A stretch of 64,000 bases of DNA from JAYSSF01 sp043772005 (GCA_043772005.1 JAYVGP010000009.1:61060-125059), one strand, 5' to 3'; positions 1 through 10,637 are shown, numbered from the stretch's first letter. Notes: generated by a model not told the origin, from the sequence alone. Numbers and translations are program-made.

Positions 1-540
1 GTCGGCAGTACTGATCTTACCACTCGAGATATAATCGAGCAATCTACCCGGAGTAGCAACGAGAACTTGTGCACCTCTTTCGAGCTGACTAAGCTGGCGA
101 TATTTGGATCAACCACCGTATGCTGCTGCTGACTTGAAACCTGAAGATCCCCATGCGAGCTTATAAAACTCTTCTTCTGTCTGGACTACAAGCTCACGAG
201 TAGGGGCCATGATAATGGCTTGAAGCTGACGACTACGAGGGTCAATCGCATTAATCAATGGAATCACAAATGCTGCTGTCTTACCAGTACCAGTCTGTGA
301 CTGTCCGACAATATGATTACCGTGGATAAAACGATCAATTACCTCTTCTTGGATCTGAGTAGGTACAGTATATCACGCCTTTTTGAGTCCACTCAATACT
401 CACTCTCTGAGTCAGAATTTTTCAAATCATGTTACATCTTCTGTGGTGGTTGTTTCTTCAACATCGGTAGTTGTTTCTTCATAAATAGGTGTTGCGGAAG
501 TTTCGAGCACCTCGTGCTCAGTTGTTATTTTTTTAGGCAT
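1..540 (-). CDS. DEAD-box RNA helicase, N-terminal part (runs off the window)
   Basis: ATP-dependent RNA helicase of superfamily 2; only the first 180 residues lie in the window. Read from ATG at 540, a Thr/Glu-rich leader of about 40 residues is followed by the Q motif (GYTVPTQIQ), the Walker A loop GQSQTGTGKT, motif Ia (APTRELV) and motif Ib (TPGRLLDYI). The DEAD box itself lies beyond base 1. Several TGA codons are read as Gly, including the first Gly of the Q-motif block. The short acidic leader may be a localisation or interaction tail. The family assignment is secure; the paralogue (RhlE- or CshA-like) cannot be decided from this part. Confidence 0.93.
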
Positions 541-1122
541 ATACAAAATTGGTAATAATAAATAAGTGACGAGTATCCATGCTGCGAGACACAAAAAAAC
601 CTTTGATCATATGTTGTGTCAAAAGTTCTTCCATATGGGTGAGTATCTATCTCACACTTTTCCACGGATCTATATCACTCATCTATAGGTGACTATGCCG
701 TAGTATATCTACACGATTGGGCTAAACAATCGTATTTGACTTGAAAAAACTTATGTACATCATTTCGTACTTCACTATTTGACACTATAATGTTTTGTCA
801 GACAAATACAAGGTCTTATTTCCTTCCACATTTTTCACACTCAAGGTATTGTTTATTATATTATATAAATATATATAAAATAACATCATAATCATCATAT
901 GGAATGTTGTCGAATTGTGGAATACGGTGTTTTGTTTATTATATAGATATTTGTCTGACGGGTTCGTGTCTGTGGGATGTCTGTGGAATTGTGGAATATT
1001 GATTTGAGCTTGATTGACTTAATACTAAATTATATATATAACATTCCACAATTACTTATTGTTTCCATGGTGTTTTTGTGAGTTGACTTGAAGTTAAAAA
1101 CTAAAACACTAGTATCATTACT
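541..1122. other. AT-rich intergenic region with TGTGGAAT-type repeats
   Basis: A 582-bp gap between divergent genes, with no ORF I can support. It contains an A+T stretch at about 848-900, almost only A and T. The 11-mer AATTGTGGAAT occurs at 913-923 and 987-997, and inverted at 1043-1053. Further partial copies (TGTGGAAT at 982, TTCCACA near 824) are present. The core TCCACA is the second half of a DnaA box, but no perfect TTATCCACA is seen. Possibilities are a regulatory or replication-related site; neither is proven. Confidence 0.4.
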
Positions 1123-2487
1123 ATGATTAAATTATATACTAAATTCATACAACAACTTGCAAGGAGATATATTGCAAAGCATCAACCACTGGTGGTGGGT
1201 GTGACTGGTAGTGCTGGTAAGTCGAGCGCCGTGACTGCAATTGGAACTGTGTTGAAGCAACTGTTGCCTGCGCAGAAGATTTATTTCCCATCCAAACAAC
1301 TCAATGGTGAGTTGGGTATGCCACTTACAATTTTTCAGATTGAGTATTTTTGACCCACATTCAGATATATAATTACAACTACATATGGGGTGATCAGACA
1401 ATATATTAGTTCGATAAAACCATATGATATTATTGTGCTGGAATATGGAGTAGATCGTGTGGGTGAGATGGATGTATTGATTGATATTGCGAGGCCTGAT
1501 TTTGGGATGATTACTAATATTGACCAGGTGCATTTTGGAGATATTGAGATTACTCGACAGGAGAAGTCGAAGCTTATCAAGTCGGTCAAGTGGTGAGGGT
1601 ATTTGCCATTAGCTGAGAGCCGAAAGTTAAAAGCAGACGCGGTCTTAAATGAAGAAAAAGAACAATTAAATTGATTGCTGAATTCTTTACTACCATTGAG
1701 AATGACAACATTTGCAATACATGATAAAAAAGCGGATATTGATCTGGTGTCACATGAGTTTCTACTTGATAATCCCACGCAGGCTGGTAGTGGTGGAAAT
1801 GCGCTGATTGGAGATGATATGATAGAGATTATTACTAATTCAGTGGAGACTTATTATCTTATGTATGTTGCGATCTGATATGATATTGCGAGGAAATTAT
1901 GAGTTGTAGCACTCAAACAGCTACCAGTATATCTGCAATTACCTGCCAGTAGAGCTACGTTGTTGACTTGAAAACATAACTCGATTATTTTTGATAGTAG
2001 CTACAATAGCTCACCAGTGGGTACTTACCATATCCTCGGTATTGTCCAAGAGATGAGAGAGAGACTTCCGGGGTACGGATTAATCTGTCTGATGGGAGAG
2101 ATGAGGGAGTTGTATGATTTGACAGAATCTGCTCATCGTGAACTGACTGATAAATTAATTTCCTTGAATATTGATTATATCTGACTGGTGTGACTGTCTA
2201 CACAGACTTATATGTATGACTCACTTGTTCAAGCTTACGGAGATGATCGTGTCAATTATTGTACTGATAGTAGAAAACTATGACAGCGAGTTACACAAAC
2301 AATTGCAAATGAGGATAAAAAATACATAATCCTCGTCAAGTGAAGCCAAAATACAATCTATCTCGAAGAGGCAGTCAAAGAATTATTACAAAACCCTGAT
2401 GATGTGGATAAACTTTGTCGTCAGTCAGATCGATGGATGATTAAAAAGAAGCAGCGATTCAAGTCACTCTCAACCCTTAGTTCTTAA
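1123..2487 (+). CDS. murF: Mur ligase, MurF-type (UDP-MurNAc-tripeptide--D-Ala-D-Ala ligase)
   Basis: Probable cytoplasmic ligase adding D-Ala-D-Ala to the UDP-MurNAc-tripeptide. The 454-aa frame has seven or more in-frame TGA (Gly) codons. The ATP loop GVTGSAGKSS is at residues 26-35, the central domain carries LEYGVDRVGEMD and TNIDQVHFGDI, and the C-terminal domain has FDSSYNSSPVG and LVKGSQNTIYLEEAV, as in MurF. Only about 25 residues precede the P-loop, so the usual N-terminal UDP-binding domain is missing or reduced. The gene lies 10 bp upstream of a MurE-type ligase, suggesting a cell-wall operon. A MurT- or cyanophycin-like relative is less likely given the neighbour and the C-terminal motifs. 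Confidence 0.82.
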
Positions 2488-2497
2488 TTTCTCTATT

Positions 2498-3868
2498 ATG
2501 CATCTTACTCATATTCTTATTACTATTTTTAAGAGAATCACGGGGCGGAATTATTTTTATCCATATATGGTTAATAGTGCAATTTTTCATGCACGACATC
2601 AGCTCAACGCGATTATTGCGTCATCGATTTATTCTGATCCAACATCTGATATGGTGGTGGTGGGTGTGACTGGTACGGATGGTAAGACAACAACAGTTAA
2701 TTTGATTCATCATGTTTTGACACAATTGTGACACAGGGTAGTAGTTATTAGTACTACGGGAGTTAAAATTTGAAATCAGATTTATCCAAATCAAACTAAA
2801 ATGTCCTCACCAAGTCCATATGTATTAAACAAAATACTGTCTGATGCTAAGAAAGCGGGTTGTAGTCATGCGATTATTGAGACTACTAGTCATGGCTTAC
2901 ATCAACATCGTTTTCATGGGATTAAGTATACTGCAGGAGTACTGACAAATATTACAGCAGAGCACCTTGATTATCATAAAACAATCGATGAGTATGCGGC
3001 CACCAAGAAAATATTATTTACTACCGTAGCTACTCAAGCCAGTAAGAACAAGGTTGGGATTCTTAATAAGGATGATGAGTATGGTCGTAAATGGTGAGCA
3101 GAAATAACATTTGATAAGATGTTTGACTATGCTATAGCGATGAACGCAACATTTAAATGAGAGAATGTTGAAGAATTTATGGATAAAACGACTTTTGAGT
3201 GTAAATATTTAGGTAAAAATTATCCAATTACGACTCAGTTGGTGGGTAGATTTAATGTATATAACATTCTTGCGTGTATTTCATGTTGTACAGCGTTGTG
3301 ATATGATGTTGTAGATATTGTGGCCACAATACCAAGTTTTGCTTCTGTAGCTGGTAGGCAACACATGGTTAATCATGACGATAGAACTTATGTCATTGAT
3401 TTTGCACATACGCCTAATGCATTGGAGCAGATGCTATGATTTATTAGAAGGGTAAACCCTAGTAAGAGAGTGATCACACTGTTTGGTGCGCCAGGACGTA
3501 GGGATAAGTTCAAAAGACCTCAGATGTGATATATTATTGAACAGCTAAGTAGTGTAGTAATTTTAACAGAAGATGATAGTATGGATGAGTCTACAGCTGG
3601 TATTATCTGAGATGTAGCCAAGGGTATTACAAAGCAAGAATGAGATAACTATTATATCATCCCAGAGCGTGATATGGCGATTAGATTTGCCTATCATATT
3701 AGTCAGCCATGAGATATTATCGTGTTGGCGGGTAAGGGACATGAGACACAATTATATACTAATTTTGGTAAGAGAAAGTTTAATGAATATGATTATCTGA
3801 TGGCAGTGATCAATAACACTCACGAGCAGTATCATCTCGATAATCCACTGGAACCAAGTAATCACTAA
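2498..3868 (+). CDS. murE: Mur ligase, MurE-type (UDP-MurNAc-dipeptide amino-acid ligase)
   Basis: Probable ligase adding the third amino acid of the peptidoglycan stem; 456 aa. The P-loop GVTGTDGKTTT is at residues 56-66. It is followed by ETTSHGLHQHRF and TNITAEHLDYHKT (a MurE hallmark), then GRFNVYNILAC and FAHTPNALEQML, and the C-terminal signature GAPGRRDKFKRPQMG and AGKGHETQ. The site that in DAP-adding enzymes reads DNPR is here EDDSMDE, so meso-DAP specificity is not supported. The N-terminal UMP-binding domain is short, as in the neighbouring MurF. It follows murF by 10 bp, probably in one transcript. Confidence 0.88.
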
Positions 3869-3892
3869 ATTTTATATAATATGCTGTTGTAG

Positions 3893-4210
3893 ATGTATAT
3901 ATTCTGACTTTCTGTGGTGATTGCGGTGTTGTTTGCGTTGGGTGATAGTAGTGCGACCAAGTACTTTGGTGGAGAACAGTCTTGGATGTGGTTGGCTGCC
4001 GGTATATTACTTAATGCACTTGGTGTAGTGTTGTTTGGTTATATAGCTCACCGTGCATGAGTAGCTGATAGTTCGGGATTGGTACTGAGTCTCAATATTC
4101 TACTCAATATCGCGTTGTGAGCGTTGTACTTTGGAGATAGACTTTCACCAATGCAGTATGTAGGATTGGCGTTTGGAATTGTGGGGATTGTGATTTTAAG
4201 TTATTATTAA
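3893..4210 (+). CDS. Small four-helix transporter-like protein (SMR/EamA type)
   Basis: A 105-aa integral membrane protein with four predicted helices. Its size and arrangement match the small multidrug-resistance family or one half of an EamA/DMT transporter. The last helix pair (GALYFGDRLSPMQYVGLAFGI) matches the conserved C-terminal EamA/SMR pattern. The start is ATG at 3893; an upstream ATG at 3881 runs into TAG after two codons. No Glu is found in helix 1 where EmrE has its substrate-binding Glu14; an Asp follows instead (LGDSSATK). Substrate unknown. It sits between the Mur ligases and argS on the same strand. Confidence 0.7.
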
Positions 4211-4217
4211 AACATTA

Positions 4218-5924
4218 ATGAACATTAAGCAATTTGTCTGAGAATATCTTATCGCAAATAACAAACCAGAATTAATACAATATCTGGAGTATCCAATTGA
4301 CCCTATGATGGGAGACGTGGCACTGCCCTGCTTCATCCTTGCCAAAGAGCTCAAACAGTCGCCGATGCAGATAGCGCAACAAGTTGTTGTAGAATTGAGA
4401 AAGCAGAATTGAGAGAGCAGAATTGCTGAGATTGTGGTGACTGGACCATATATTAATTTCACCATCAACTGGGCTGCGTTGGGTGGAGAACTTATGTCAC
4501 AAATCATAAATCACAAATCACAGTATGGAAAATGAGAAGCAAAAGGCGAGTTAATATTGGTAGAGTCTCCGGGACCGAATACCAATAAACCTCTTCATCT
4601 AGGGCATGTGAGGAATATGTTGTTGGGTAATTCGGTAGCAGATATTCTCTCATTCGCAGGATATGATGTACGCAAGGTAGATATTGTCAATGATCGTGGA
4701 ATCCATATCTGTAAATCTATGCTCGCATATCAAAAGTTATGATGATGAGCTCAACCAGACAAAAAGTCAGATCACTATGTGTGAGACTGGTATGTGGCAT
4801 ATGATACTGCACTAGAGACTCATCCAGAATGGGAACAAGAAATCCAACAGATGCTGGTAAAGCGAGAAGAGTGAGATGAGGAGATTAGGAATTTGCGAAA
4901 ACAAATGAATAGGTGGTGTTTGGATGGACACGCTCAAACATACGCAAGATATGGTACAATGATTGACAAGACATATCTTGAGTCTGACCACTATCTCAAG
5001 GGCAAGGATCTCGTGTTGAAATGACTGGAGCAGCGACTGTTTAGGAAGAACGAAAAATGAAATATCGTAGCAGATCTGTCCAATGAACAGGAGAAGACTA
5101 TCTTGAGGGCAGACGGAACATCCATCTATATCACACAAGACTTGGCACTAGGTCAGATTAGATATCAGGATTATCATATGGATCGCATGATCTATGTGGT
5201 GGGGAATGAGCAAAATGATCATTTCAAAGCACTATTTGAATTATTTGGTCGTTTGGGATATGCGTTTGCTGATCAGTGTTATCATCTCTCGTACGGGATG
5301 ATCGAGCTACCAGATGGCAAGATGAAATCTCGCAAGGGTAATGTGGTGGATGGCGATATGTTGATCGATGATATGCACGCCAAGTGTGTGGAGCTCTTGG
5401 CTGAACGTCATAGTGACCTCGATGAGATAGAATTGCATCGTAGAGCAGAAATCATTGCCATGGCGGCGATCAAACTATTTGTGCTTAAGTATGATGCGAG
5501 TAAGAATTTTGTATTTGATAGGGAGAACTCACTGGCGTTTGATGGGGAGACTGGACCATATGTGTTGTATAGTTATGCAAGGGCGAAGACGATATTATGA
5601 AAGGTTAAGATGGGGTCAAAATTGGGTGAAGATGGGGTCAAAATTGGTGAAATCACAACTGATGAGAGGATATTACTGTGAATGATGGCGAAATTTGGTG
5701 AAGTGGTACAAGAAGCTGCAACAGAATATGCGCCAACAGTAGTGGCAAAATATGTACTATGACTTGCATCACAGTTCAATAGTTATTATCATCATACGAA
5801 GATTTTGGATGAATCTGTGGATCAAAATACGAGAGATTTCCGCCTTTGACTTGTGTCAAGTGTGGCGCAGGTATTACAAAATGGATTGAGGTTATTGGGG
5901 GTTGAGACATTGGAGCAGATGTAA
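4218..5924 (+). CDS. argS: Arginyl-tRNA synthetase
   Basis: Class I aminoacyl-tRNA synthetase charging tRNA-Arg; 568 aa. The order is an N-terminal add-1 domain, catalytic core with the HIGH-type motif HLGH at 127-130, then VDIVNDRGIHICKS, a DLxLG block (TQDLALGQ) at about 305, a KMSKS-like motif (KMKSRKGN) near 368, and a DALR anticodon domain ending in LLGVETLEQM. TGA is read as Gly at conserved places, for example DHYVGDWYV. Two oddities: a tandem 18-bp repeat near 5608-5650 adds Gly/Lys-rich residues in the linker, and a 23-bp stretch at 4501-4523 is also found inside tilS. Confidence 0.96.
4501..4523 (+). repeat. 23-bp in-frame repeat shared with tilS (copy 1)
   Basis: This stretch within argS is identical over 23 bases to 62132-62154 within tilS. 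It is built from AAATCACAA-like units and encodes residues around NHKSQ in both proteins in the same reading frame. Confidence 0.85.
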
Positions 5925-5930
5925 TCTGCT

Positions 5931-5997
5931 CGTTCTTTGTCCTAGAGGATTAGCTTTGCGTCGCATTGATCCAAAGAACCAAAGATCTAGTCAAACA
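5931..5997 (+). repeat. Dispersed intergenic repeat, copy 1 (downstream of argS)
   Basis: This begins six bases after the argS stop. It shares two blocks with 63910-64000: GTTCTTTGTCCTA plus AGGATTAGCTTTGCGTCG at the start, and AAAGAAC...TCTAGTCAAACA at the end. Within the copy, GTTCTTTG and CAAAGAAC are inverted, so the RNA can fold into a hairpin. It could be a 3'-end processing or terminator-like element, or a non-coding mobile repeat. Confidence 0.75.
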
Positions 5998-6180
5998 TAG
6001 TGATTAACTTTCTTTGTTTGTGGTTTTCTTATTACGAATCGATTTTCGTCCCCAGAGTGACCCACTTAATCGATATGTTTTGGTTTGGCTATCTTGTTTT
6101 GATTACGGATTCTCGCAATATGTTTGACTTTGTCAATTGGTGAATTTGTATTCTAGATCTTGAATATATATAATATAGTT

Positions 6181-6636
6181 ATGAAGAAATTACTTAGAAT
6201 TCTCAAAGATCATCGTGGCACAATAGTGGCTGTAGTTTTTGTGATACTGTTTGCATGGATACAGCAGATACTCAATGACAACTCAGCAATCAGAGGTAAT
6301 TATGGTGAGCTAAACTTGATGGTGAGACAGATCTTGGATGTGTCAGTATTGGTATTATTATTCGGTCTTATTAAATTATTTGTCTATAAATATATCCATG
6401 TTGGATGAGAGGATAAGGGTACAGGACTGTGATTGTGAGGTGGGATACTATCACTGATTGTGACTGGCTGTCCGGCGTGTAGTATCTGATTGGCGAGCTA
6501 TCTGTGATTATCCGCGTTCATCTCATGGTTGCCGTATGATGGAGTAGAGCTTAAGGTACTCTCTGCGTTGCTTATGTGATATGCGGTGTATGATATGCGG
6601 AAGAAATTGGATCTGTGTGAGATTAAAAGAAAATAG
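6181..6636 (+). CDS. Multi-spanning membrane protein with CPxC motif
   Basis: I do not recognise a characterised family. It is 151 aa, with a short basic N-terminus (MKKLLRILKDHRG) and about four hydrophobic segments. A Gly-rich stretch encoded largely by TGA is followed by VTGCPACSIGLASYLG, a CPxC motif in or next to a membrane helix that could bind metal or be redox active. The basic C-terminus ends in KLDLCEIKRK. The start is ATG 6181; an in-frame TTG at 6160 lies upstream. It precedes an M50 protease by 41 bp on the same strand. No function should be inferred beyond membrane location. Confidence 0.72.
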
Positions 6637-6677
6637 AAACTCTTGCAACTCCTTCTCAAACCACTAGAATACTCACT

Positions 6678-7316
6678 ATGAATATTGATCTATTGATGTA
6701 TCTACAACTCGCGATTATCTTACTCGTATCGATCGGAGTGCATGAATATGCTCATGCGTGGACGAGTGATAAACTTGGTGACCCTACTCCTAAGATGATG
6801 GGTAGACTCACACCCAACCCACTTGCCCATATTGATCCGCTTGGGTTTTTGATGATATTTATTATCAATTTTGGCTGGGGTAAGCCAGTAGTGACTAATC
6901 CTAACTATTATCGTCAGCCACTCAGAGATGAATGCTTGGTGGCGTTTGCTGGGCCAATATCAAATGTGATTCTGGCTTGTATAGGTGTGTTGATCACCAT
7001 CACAGTAAGTCAGACTAATCTCCTCCTCACTAGTCCTGGTTTGATATGATTTCGAGAGTTGTTTGCCTGGATCAACTGTGGTCTCGCTGTGTTTAATATG
7101 ATGCCTTTACCGCCGCTGGATGGATGGAGATTGGTCAAGGTGTTTGCTCCTCGTTGGGCGTGACAAGTACAGCAGTTGACCTATCAATATATGCGAATTA
7201 CCTTTGTGTTATTGCTGGTGTGATCAAGACTGATTGCTCCTGTAGTATGGCAGATCTCTCACTGACTATATAATTGGATCCATGCTCTCTTTTCTACTTT
7301 GTTTCTTCTCTTCTAA
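6678..7316 (+). CDS. Site-2 protease family (peptidase M50) membrane protease
   Basis: Intramembrane zinc metalloprotease, 212 aa, of the compact FtsRhoG/YwhC-like type without a PDZ domain. The zinc motif HEYAH is at residues 22-26 in the first helix. The downstream motif NMMPLPPLDGWRL (about 134-146) supplies the third zinc ligand, Asp. Conserved LGDPTPKMMGRLTPNPLAHIDPLG follows the first helix, as in this subgroup. One TGA (Gly) falls in the middle after LTSPGLI. The stop codon overlaps the ATG of the next gene by one base, so the two are probably translationally coupled. Confidence 0.93.
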
Positions 7317-7747
7317 TGGAACCCACTATGCAACATAAAATCCGCAACTCAATCATCCAACTTGTATTGGGTATTATTTTAGTCTGACTGGCGTCGTGGT
7401 ATCTCGCTGGACATCCTGCTGAGTGGCAGAGTATTAAGTCGAGTGTCTCTACTGCTAAGCAGAAGATCACCAAGCTTGTAGGTATGACTGACAAGATGAA
7501 TGGTTGAGTTCTGGTATCTGTTCAGAAGACACAGGCTCTTGGATCTCTCAAGGAGATCATTGCTGCGATACAGTCTTGTGATCCTACAGCATCAGTAGCT
7601 GAGGTGCAAGCGCTATATGATACGGTGGATAAGTCCTCAGTAAAGGATTTTGCTCGTAACGGTGCATCGTATTATAACCAGATGAGTGCAGCCTATAAAA
7701 ATATGCAACAGTTGTGTAATAAGATTTCGAAGACTTTGGACGAGTAA
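7316..7747 (+). CDS. Hypothetical single-pass membrane or secreted protein
   Basis: A 143-aa protein of unknown function. It has one N-terminal hydrophobic segment (about residues 10-30), then a soluble helical region with LYDTVDKSSVKDFARNGASYYNQM and two cysteines. The ATG at 7316 overlaps the stop of the M50 protease gene; a second in-frame ATG at 7328 is also possible. The N-terminal helix may be a signal anchor. The coupling to the protease hints at related membrane work, but nothing in the sequence names the role. Confidence 0.75.
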
Positions 7748-7831
7748 CATCTAAATAAGGGCAATAGCGAATACCTTAAAAGACTCTACCTAAGAGGGTA
7801 CAAATCATAGTATGAAAGTGCTGTGGTTTTT

Positions 7832-8485
7832 TTATTCAGAAATTTCTTCTTCTTTATTATCTTGAAACCACTGTTGATTGTTTGTTTCAATCAGTGAAAG
7901 AATAGGTTTGAGTGTTCATGGCTTGAGTGAGCTGGTGGTGAGATGTGGTGGGAGTTCAGATCGTGTATGAGATAGTTGCTTCATAAACTCTTTGATATTC
8001 AGCGATGCTTGCTTCTGACTGACTTGGTCACATTTGGTAAAGATGATAGTAAATGGTAGTTGCCACTCGCCTAGCTGATCGACAAATTCAACATCCACTC
8101 ATTGGGGAGGAATTCTTGAGTCAATCAAAACAAATACATGAGTCAGATTAACTCTTTGGGTCATATAGTCTGAGGTCATTTTGCCCCAGGTATCACGCTT
8201 AGTTTTGGCGACTTTGGCGTAGCCATATCATGGTAGATCGACAAGATATCGCGCAGATTTTGTGTTTTCATCATCAGTACTGATGATGTCAAAATGGGTA
8301 ATTACTTGCGTCTTACCGGGCTGACTACTGGTTTGAGCGAGTTGTTTCCTATTACATAGTGCATTGATGAGGCTGGACTTGCCCACATTACTCCTCCCTA
8401 TGAATGCATACTCAGGTCTGTCGGGTGGTGGGCAGATGGTGTGAGTCGAGCTTCATTTAATGTAGGTGGAGTTGATGATGTTCAT
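7832..8485 (-). CDS. engB: Ribosome-biogenesis GTPase EngB/YihA
   Basis: TRAFAC GTPase needed for large ribosomal subunit assembly; 217 aa. G1 loop GRSNVGKSS at residues 30-38, the switch segment with KTQVITHFD, G3 DLPGYGYAK, G4 TKCD and the C-terminal G5 region are all present. It is the last gene of a minus-strand operon, 10 bp after nth. The end is convergent with the preceding plus-strand gene. Size and motif order match the family. Confidence 0.96.
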
Positions 8486-8495
8486 ATTGTGTGGT

Positions 8496-9173
8496 TTAAA
8501 TAGACTTATGGTTTCTAGTATACCAATTACATCCTTGTTTCAAAGGACAAGTGTCACAGTGTGGTTTGACTGCTTTGCAGTGGTATCTTCCAAAAAGGAT
8601 GATGCTATGATGCGCGATGGATTTATATTCGTCGGGGATGAGTTGTTCAAGTTGTTCGGATGTTTTGAGTGGTTGTAGGGTTTTGGCCCATGCCAGACGA
8701 TTGGCCACACGGTGAACATGAGTGTCTGCTGCGATCCGATTTTGTCAGAATAATACATGTAACACTACTTTGGCTGTCTTGACTCATACTCATGGTAAAG
8801 AGGTCAGCTGACTGATCTCTTGTGGGATTTGATATCATGGTTCAATACTGGTCACTCGTTGGGTAGAGAGGATGAGTGAGGTCTCGTAGATGTGCTTGGC
8901 CTTGGTATTGTGATAGTTAACTGATCTGATCATATCGTGAAGTCTGTCATGTCATAGTGCGACTACATCTTGAGGACAGGTGACGAAGTTCCACAGTGTC
9001 TGAGTAACGACATTGACCTGCTTGTCTGTCGTCTGTGCTGACATCATAACGGCGATCAGTAGCTGAAATGGTGTATGATAGATCAGTTCTGTCTCATTAC
9101 CAGGAAACATCTCATGCATCGTGAGGAGCTGAGAGATAATTGTTTCTTGTTTATGGGTTAGTTTTTTAGTCAT
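8496..9173 (-). CDS. nth: Endonuclease III (base-excision repair DNA glycosylase/AP lyase)
   Basis: Removes oxidised pyrimidines and cleaves at the abasic site; 225 aa. The helix-hairpin-helix LPWVGVKTAKVV carries catalytic Lys132, and ADTHVHRV carries catalytic Asp150. The 4Fe-4S loop near the C-terminus has the exact spacing C-x6-C-x2-C-x5-C (HCKAVKPHCDTCPLKQGC). The start ATG at 9173 shares a base with the stop of the acylphosphatase-like gene (TAATG), so they are coupled. One TGA after DVVAL is read as Gly. Confidence 0.97.
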
Positions 9174-9460
9174 TAAGCATATCTTGAATCAATATTGTGT
9201 TTAAGGCTAGATGGAATTGGATTGGAAACTTGGTCAATAACTAGAGTCACTTCTACATCAGAAACAAGAGTCTGAATATGTTCATAAACTTTACTATAGT
9301 CATTTTTTGATAAAAGACAAAATCTTACACAGTGTCTGTCTTCTATATCACGAGCGTTTTCAATGAGTAGATTAATTCAGTTATCGTTTGCTCGTTTTCT
9401 TATTGTACCACGAAGCTTGACACCATGGATTGAGACAGATTGAGAATAGATTTCATACAT
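9173..9460 (-). CDS. Acylphosphatase-like small protein
   Basis: A 95-aa protein whose N-terminus (VSIHGVKLRGTIRKRANDNG) follows the acylphosphatase pattern of a Gly-rich loop and Arg, followed by LLIENARD with the possible catalytic Asn. The rest shows the expected alpha/beta order (VYEHIQTLVSDVEVTLVI). The loop is less conserved than in true enzymes, so activity is uncertain. It overlaps nth by one base within the minus operon. An alternative is an unrelated ferredoxin-like-fold protein. Confidence 0.55.
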
Positions 9461-9515
9461 TGTTCGCTGTAATAATATCATCAATATGTTATGAATAGGC
9501 AAAAATGATATTTAT

Positions 9516-9839
9516 CTATTTTATCTTTCTTCCTCTCCTGATATATCTCTTATAGTGAAATGAGTCCATCCTCAACATCCAGTCTAAGCCTCACCCGCTT
9601 GGCTGGCGTAAAATACGATATCAGTCAGGATCTTCGCGTCATGTAGTAGCGTCACACACCCACTTGCTCCCACGAAGAAACCACTCATGGGTATTGCCTT
9701 TGGGATTGATTTGGGTGCTGGTAAGTTTTTCGCCTGACTCTTTGAGAGTTGATCATACTCCTGCGGATGTCATGAGTTTGCGCTGGCGCTCTTGTTGAGC
9801 TTTTGCTTTAGCGATTCATTGTTTATTGGTACGAGCCAT
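9516..9839 (-). CDS. Small basic hypothetical protein
   Basis: A 107-aa protein, very rich in Lys, Arg and Gln at the N-terminus (MARTNKQGIAKAKAQQERQRK) and basic at the C-terminus (RRGRKIK). A central WFLRGSKWVCDATTGREDPDGY has aromatic and Gly/Asp-rich character. Five TGA codons are read as Gly, and the frame is open between 9839 and TAG at 9516. No family recognised; nucleic-acid binding is plausible from the charge alone. It is the first gene of the four-gene minus operon ending in engB. Confidence 0.65.
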
Positions 9840-9981
9840 GATATTTAAAAGGATTTATAAATTTTATGAATATGTTTGTATTATTACATACCTCCTCCTT
9901 CAATTCAAGACCAAAGCATTGTATCTCTTGATAAAATCATTATTCTGTGATTATATTTTAACCCTCACCCAACTCTGAATT

Positions 9982-10602
9982 ATGATTGAAAATCTTGCCA
10001 ATACTCTCATTGATTTAGTCTGACAATTTGGATATTTCTGATTGTTTGTCGCGTGTTTCTTTGAGAATTTGTTCCCACCTATCCCTAGTGAATTGATCAT
10101 GCCATTTGGTGGTATTTTGGCGTCTAAGTGACAGATGACGATCATTGGAGCAATTATTGCGACGAGTTTGGGTTCGACAATTGGTAGCCTGCCGTATTAT
10201 TGGTTGTGATTGTATTTTCATAAGGATAGAGTGCTTAAAATTACTGACAAATATGGTAAATACTTCTTCACTACTCGTGAGGACATGGAGGAAATTTATA
10301 AGACTTTCGTTAAATATGGCTATGGGATAGTGTTTTTTGCTCGTTTTATCCCACTTGGTAGGGGGTTCATTTCGTTGCCTGCTGGTAGTGCCAAGATGCC
10401 ATTTTGGAAATTCTTGTTATATAGTTATGCTGGTACTGCGATCTGGTCTACGGTGTTGGTACTGATCGGGTATATCTTTGGAGCAAACCAAGACAAGATC
10501 ACAACTTTACTCAAGAGTTATGAGCATGTGGTATTGCCGATAGCGGCATTGCTTGTGGTGTGGTTTGTGGTGAGATATTATCTCAATAAAAAGAAAAAGT
10601 AA
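9982..10602 (+). CDS. DedA-family membrane protein (VTT domain)
   Basis: 206-aa integral membrane protein of the DedA/VTT family, whose members handle lipid-carrier or phospholipid transport across the membrane. Family hallmarks are FFENLFPPIPSELIMPFGG (about residues 27-45), the TSLGSTIGSLPYYWLG segment and the FFARFIPLGRGFISLPAGSAKM motif (about 119-138) with its conserved Arg and Gly. Four or more helices with a basic tail NKKKK. It starts with ATG 9982 and contains several TGA-Gly codons near the N-terminus. A link to undecaprenyl-phosphate recycling would suit the cell-wall genes here but is inference. Confidence 0.93.
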
Positions 10603-10637
10603 CATCATATATTTAATGCTTTTATATATTACAACTT

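Noticed and set aside
9516..9839. Ribosomal protein L27
   Set aside because: The small basic frame starts like a ribosomal protein but lacks L27 motifs; left as hypothetical.
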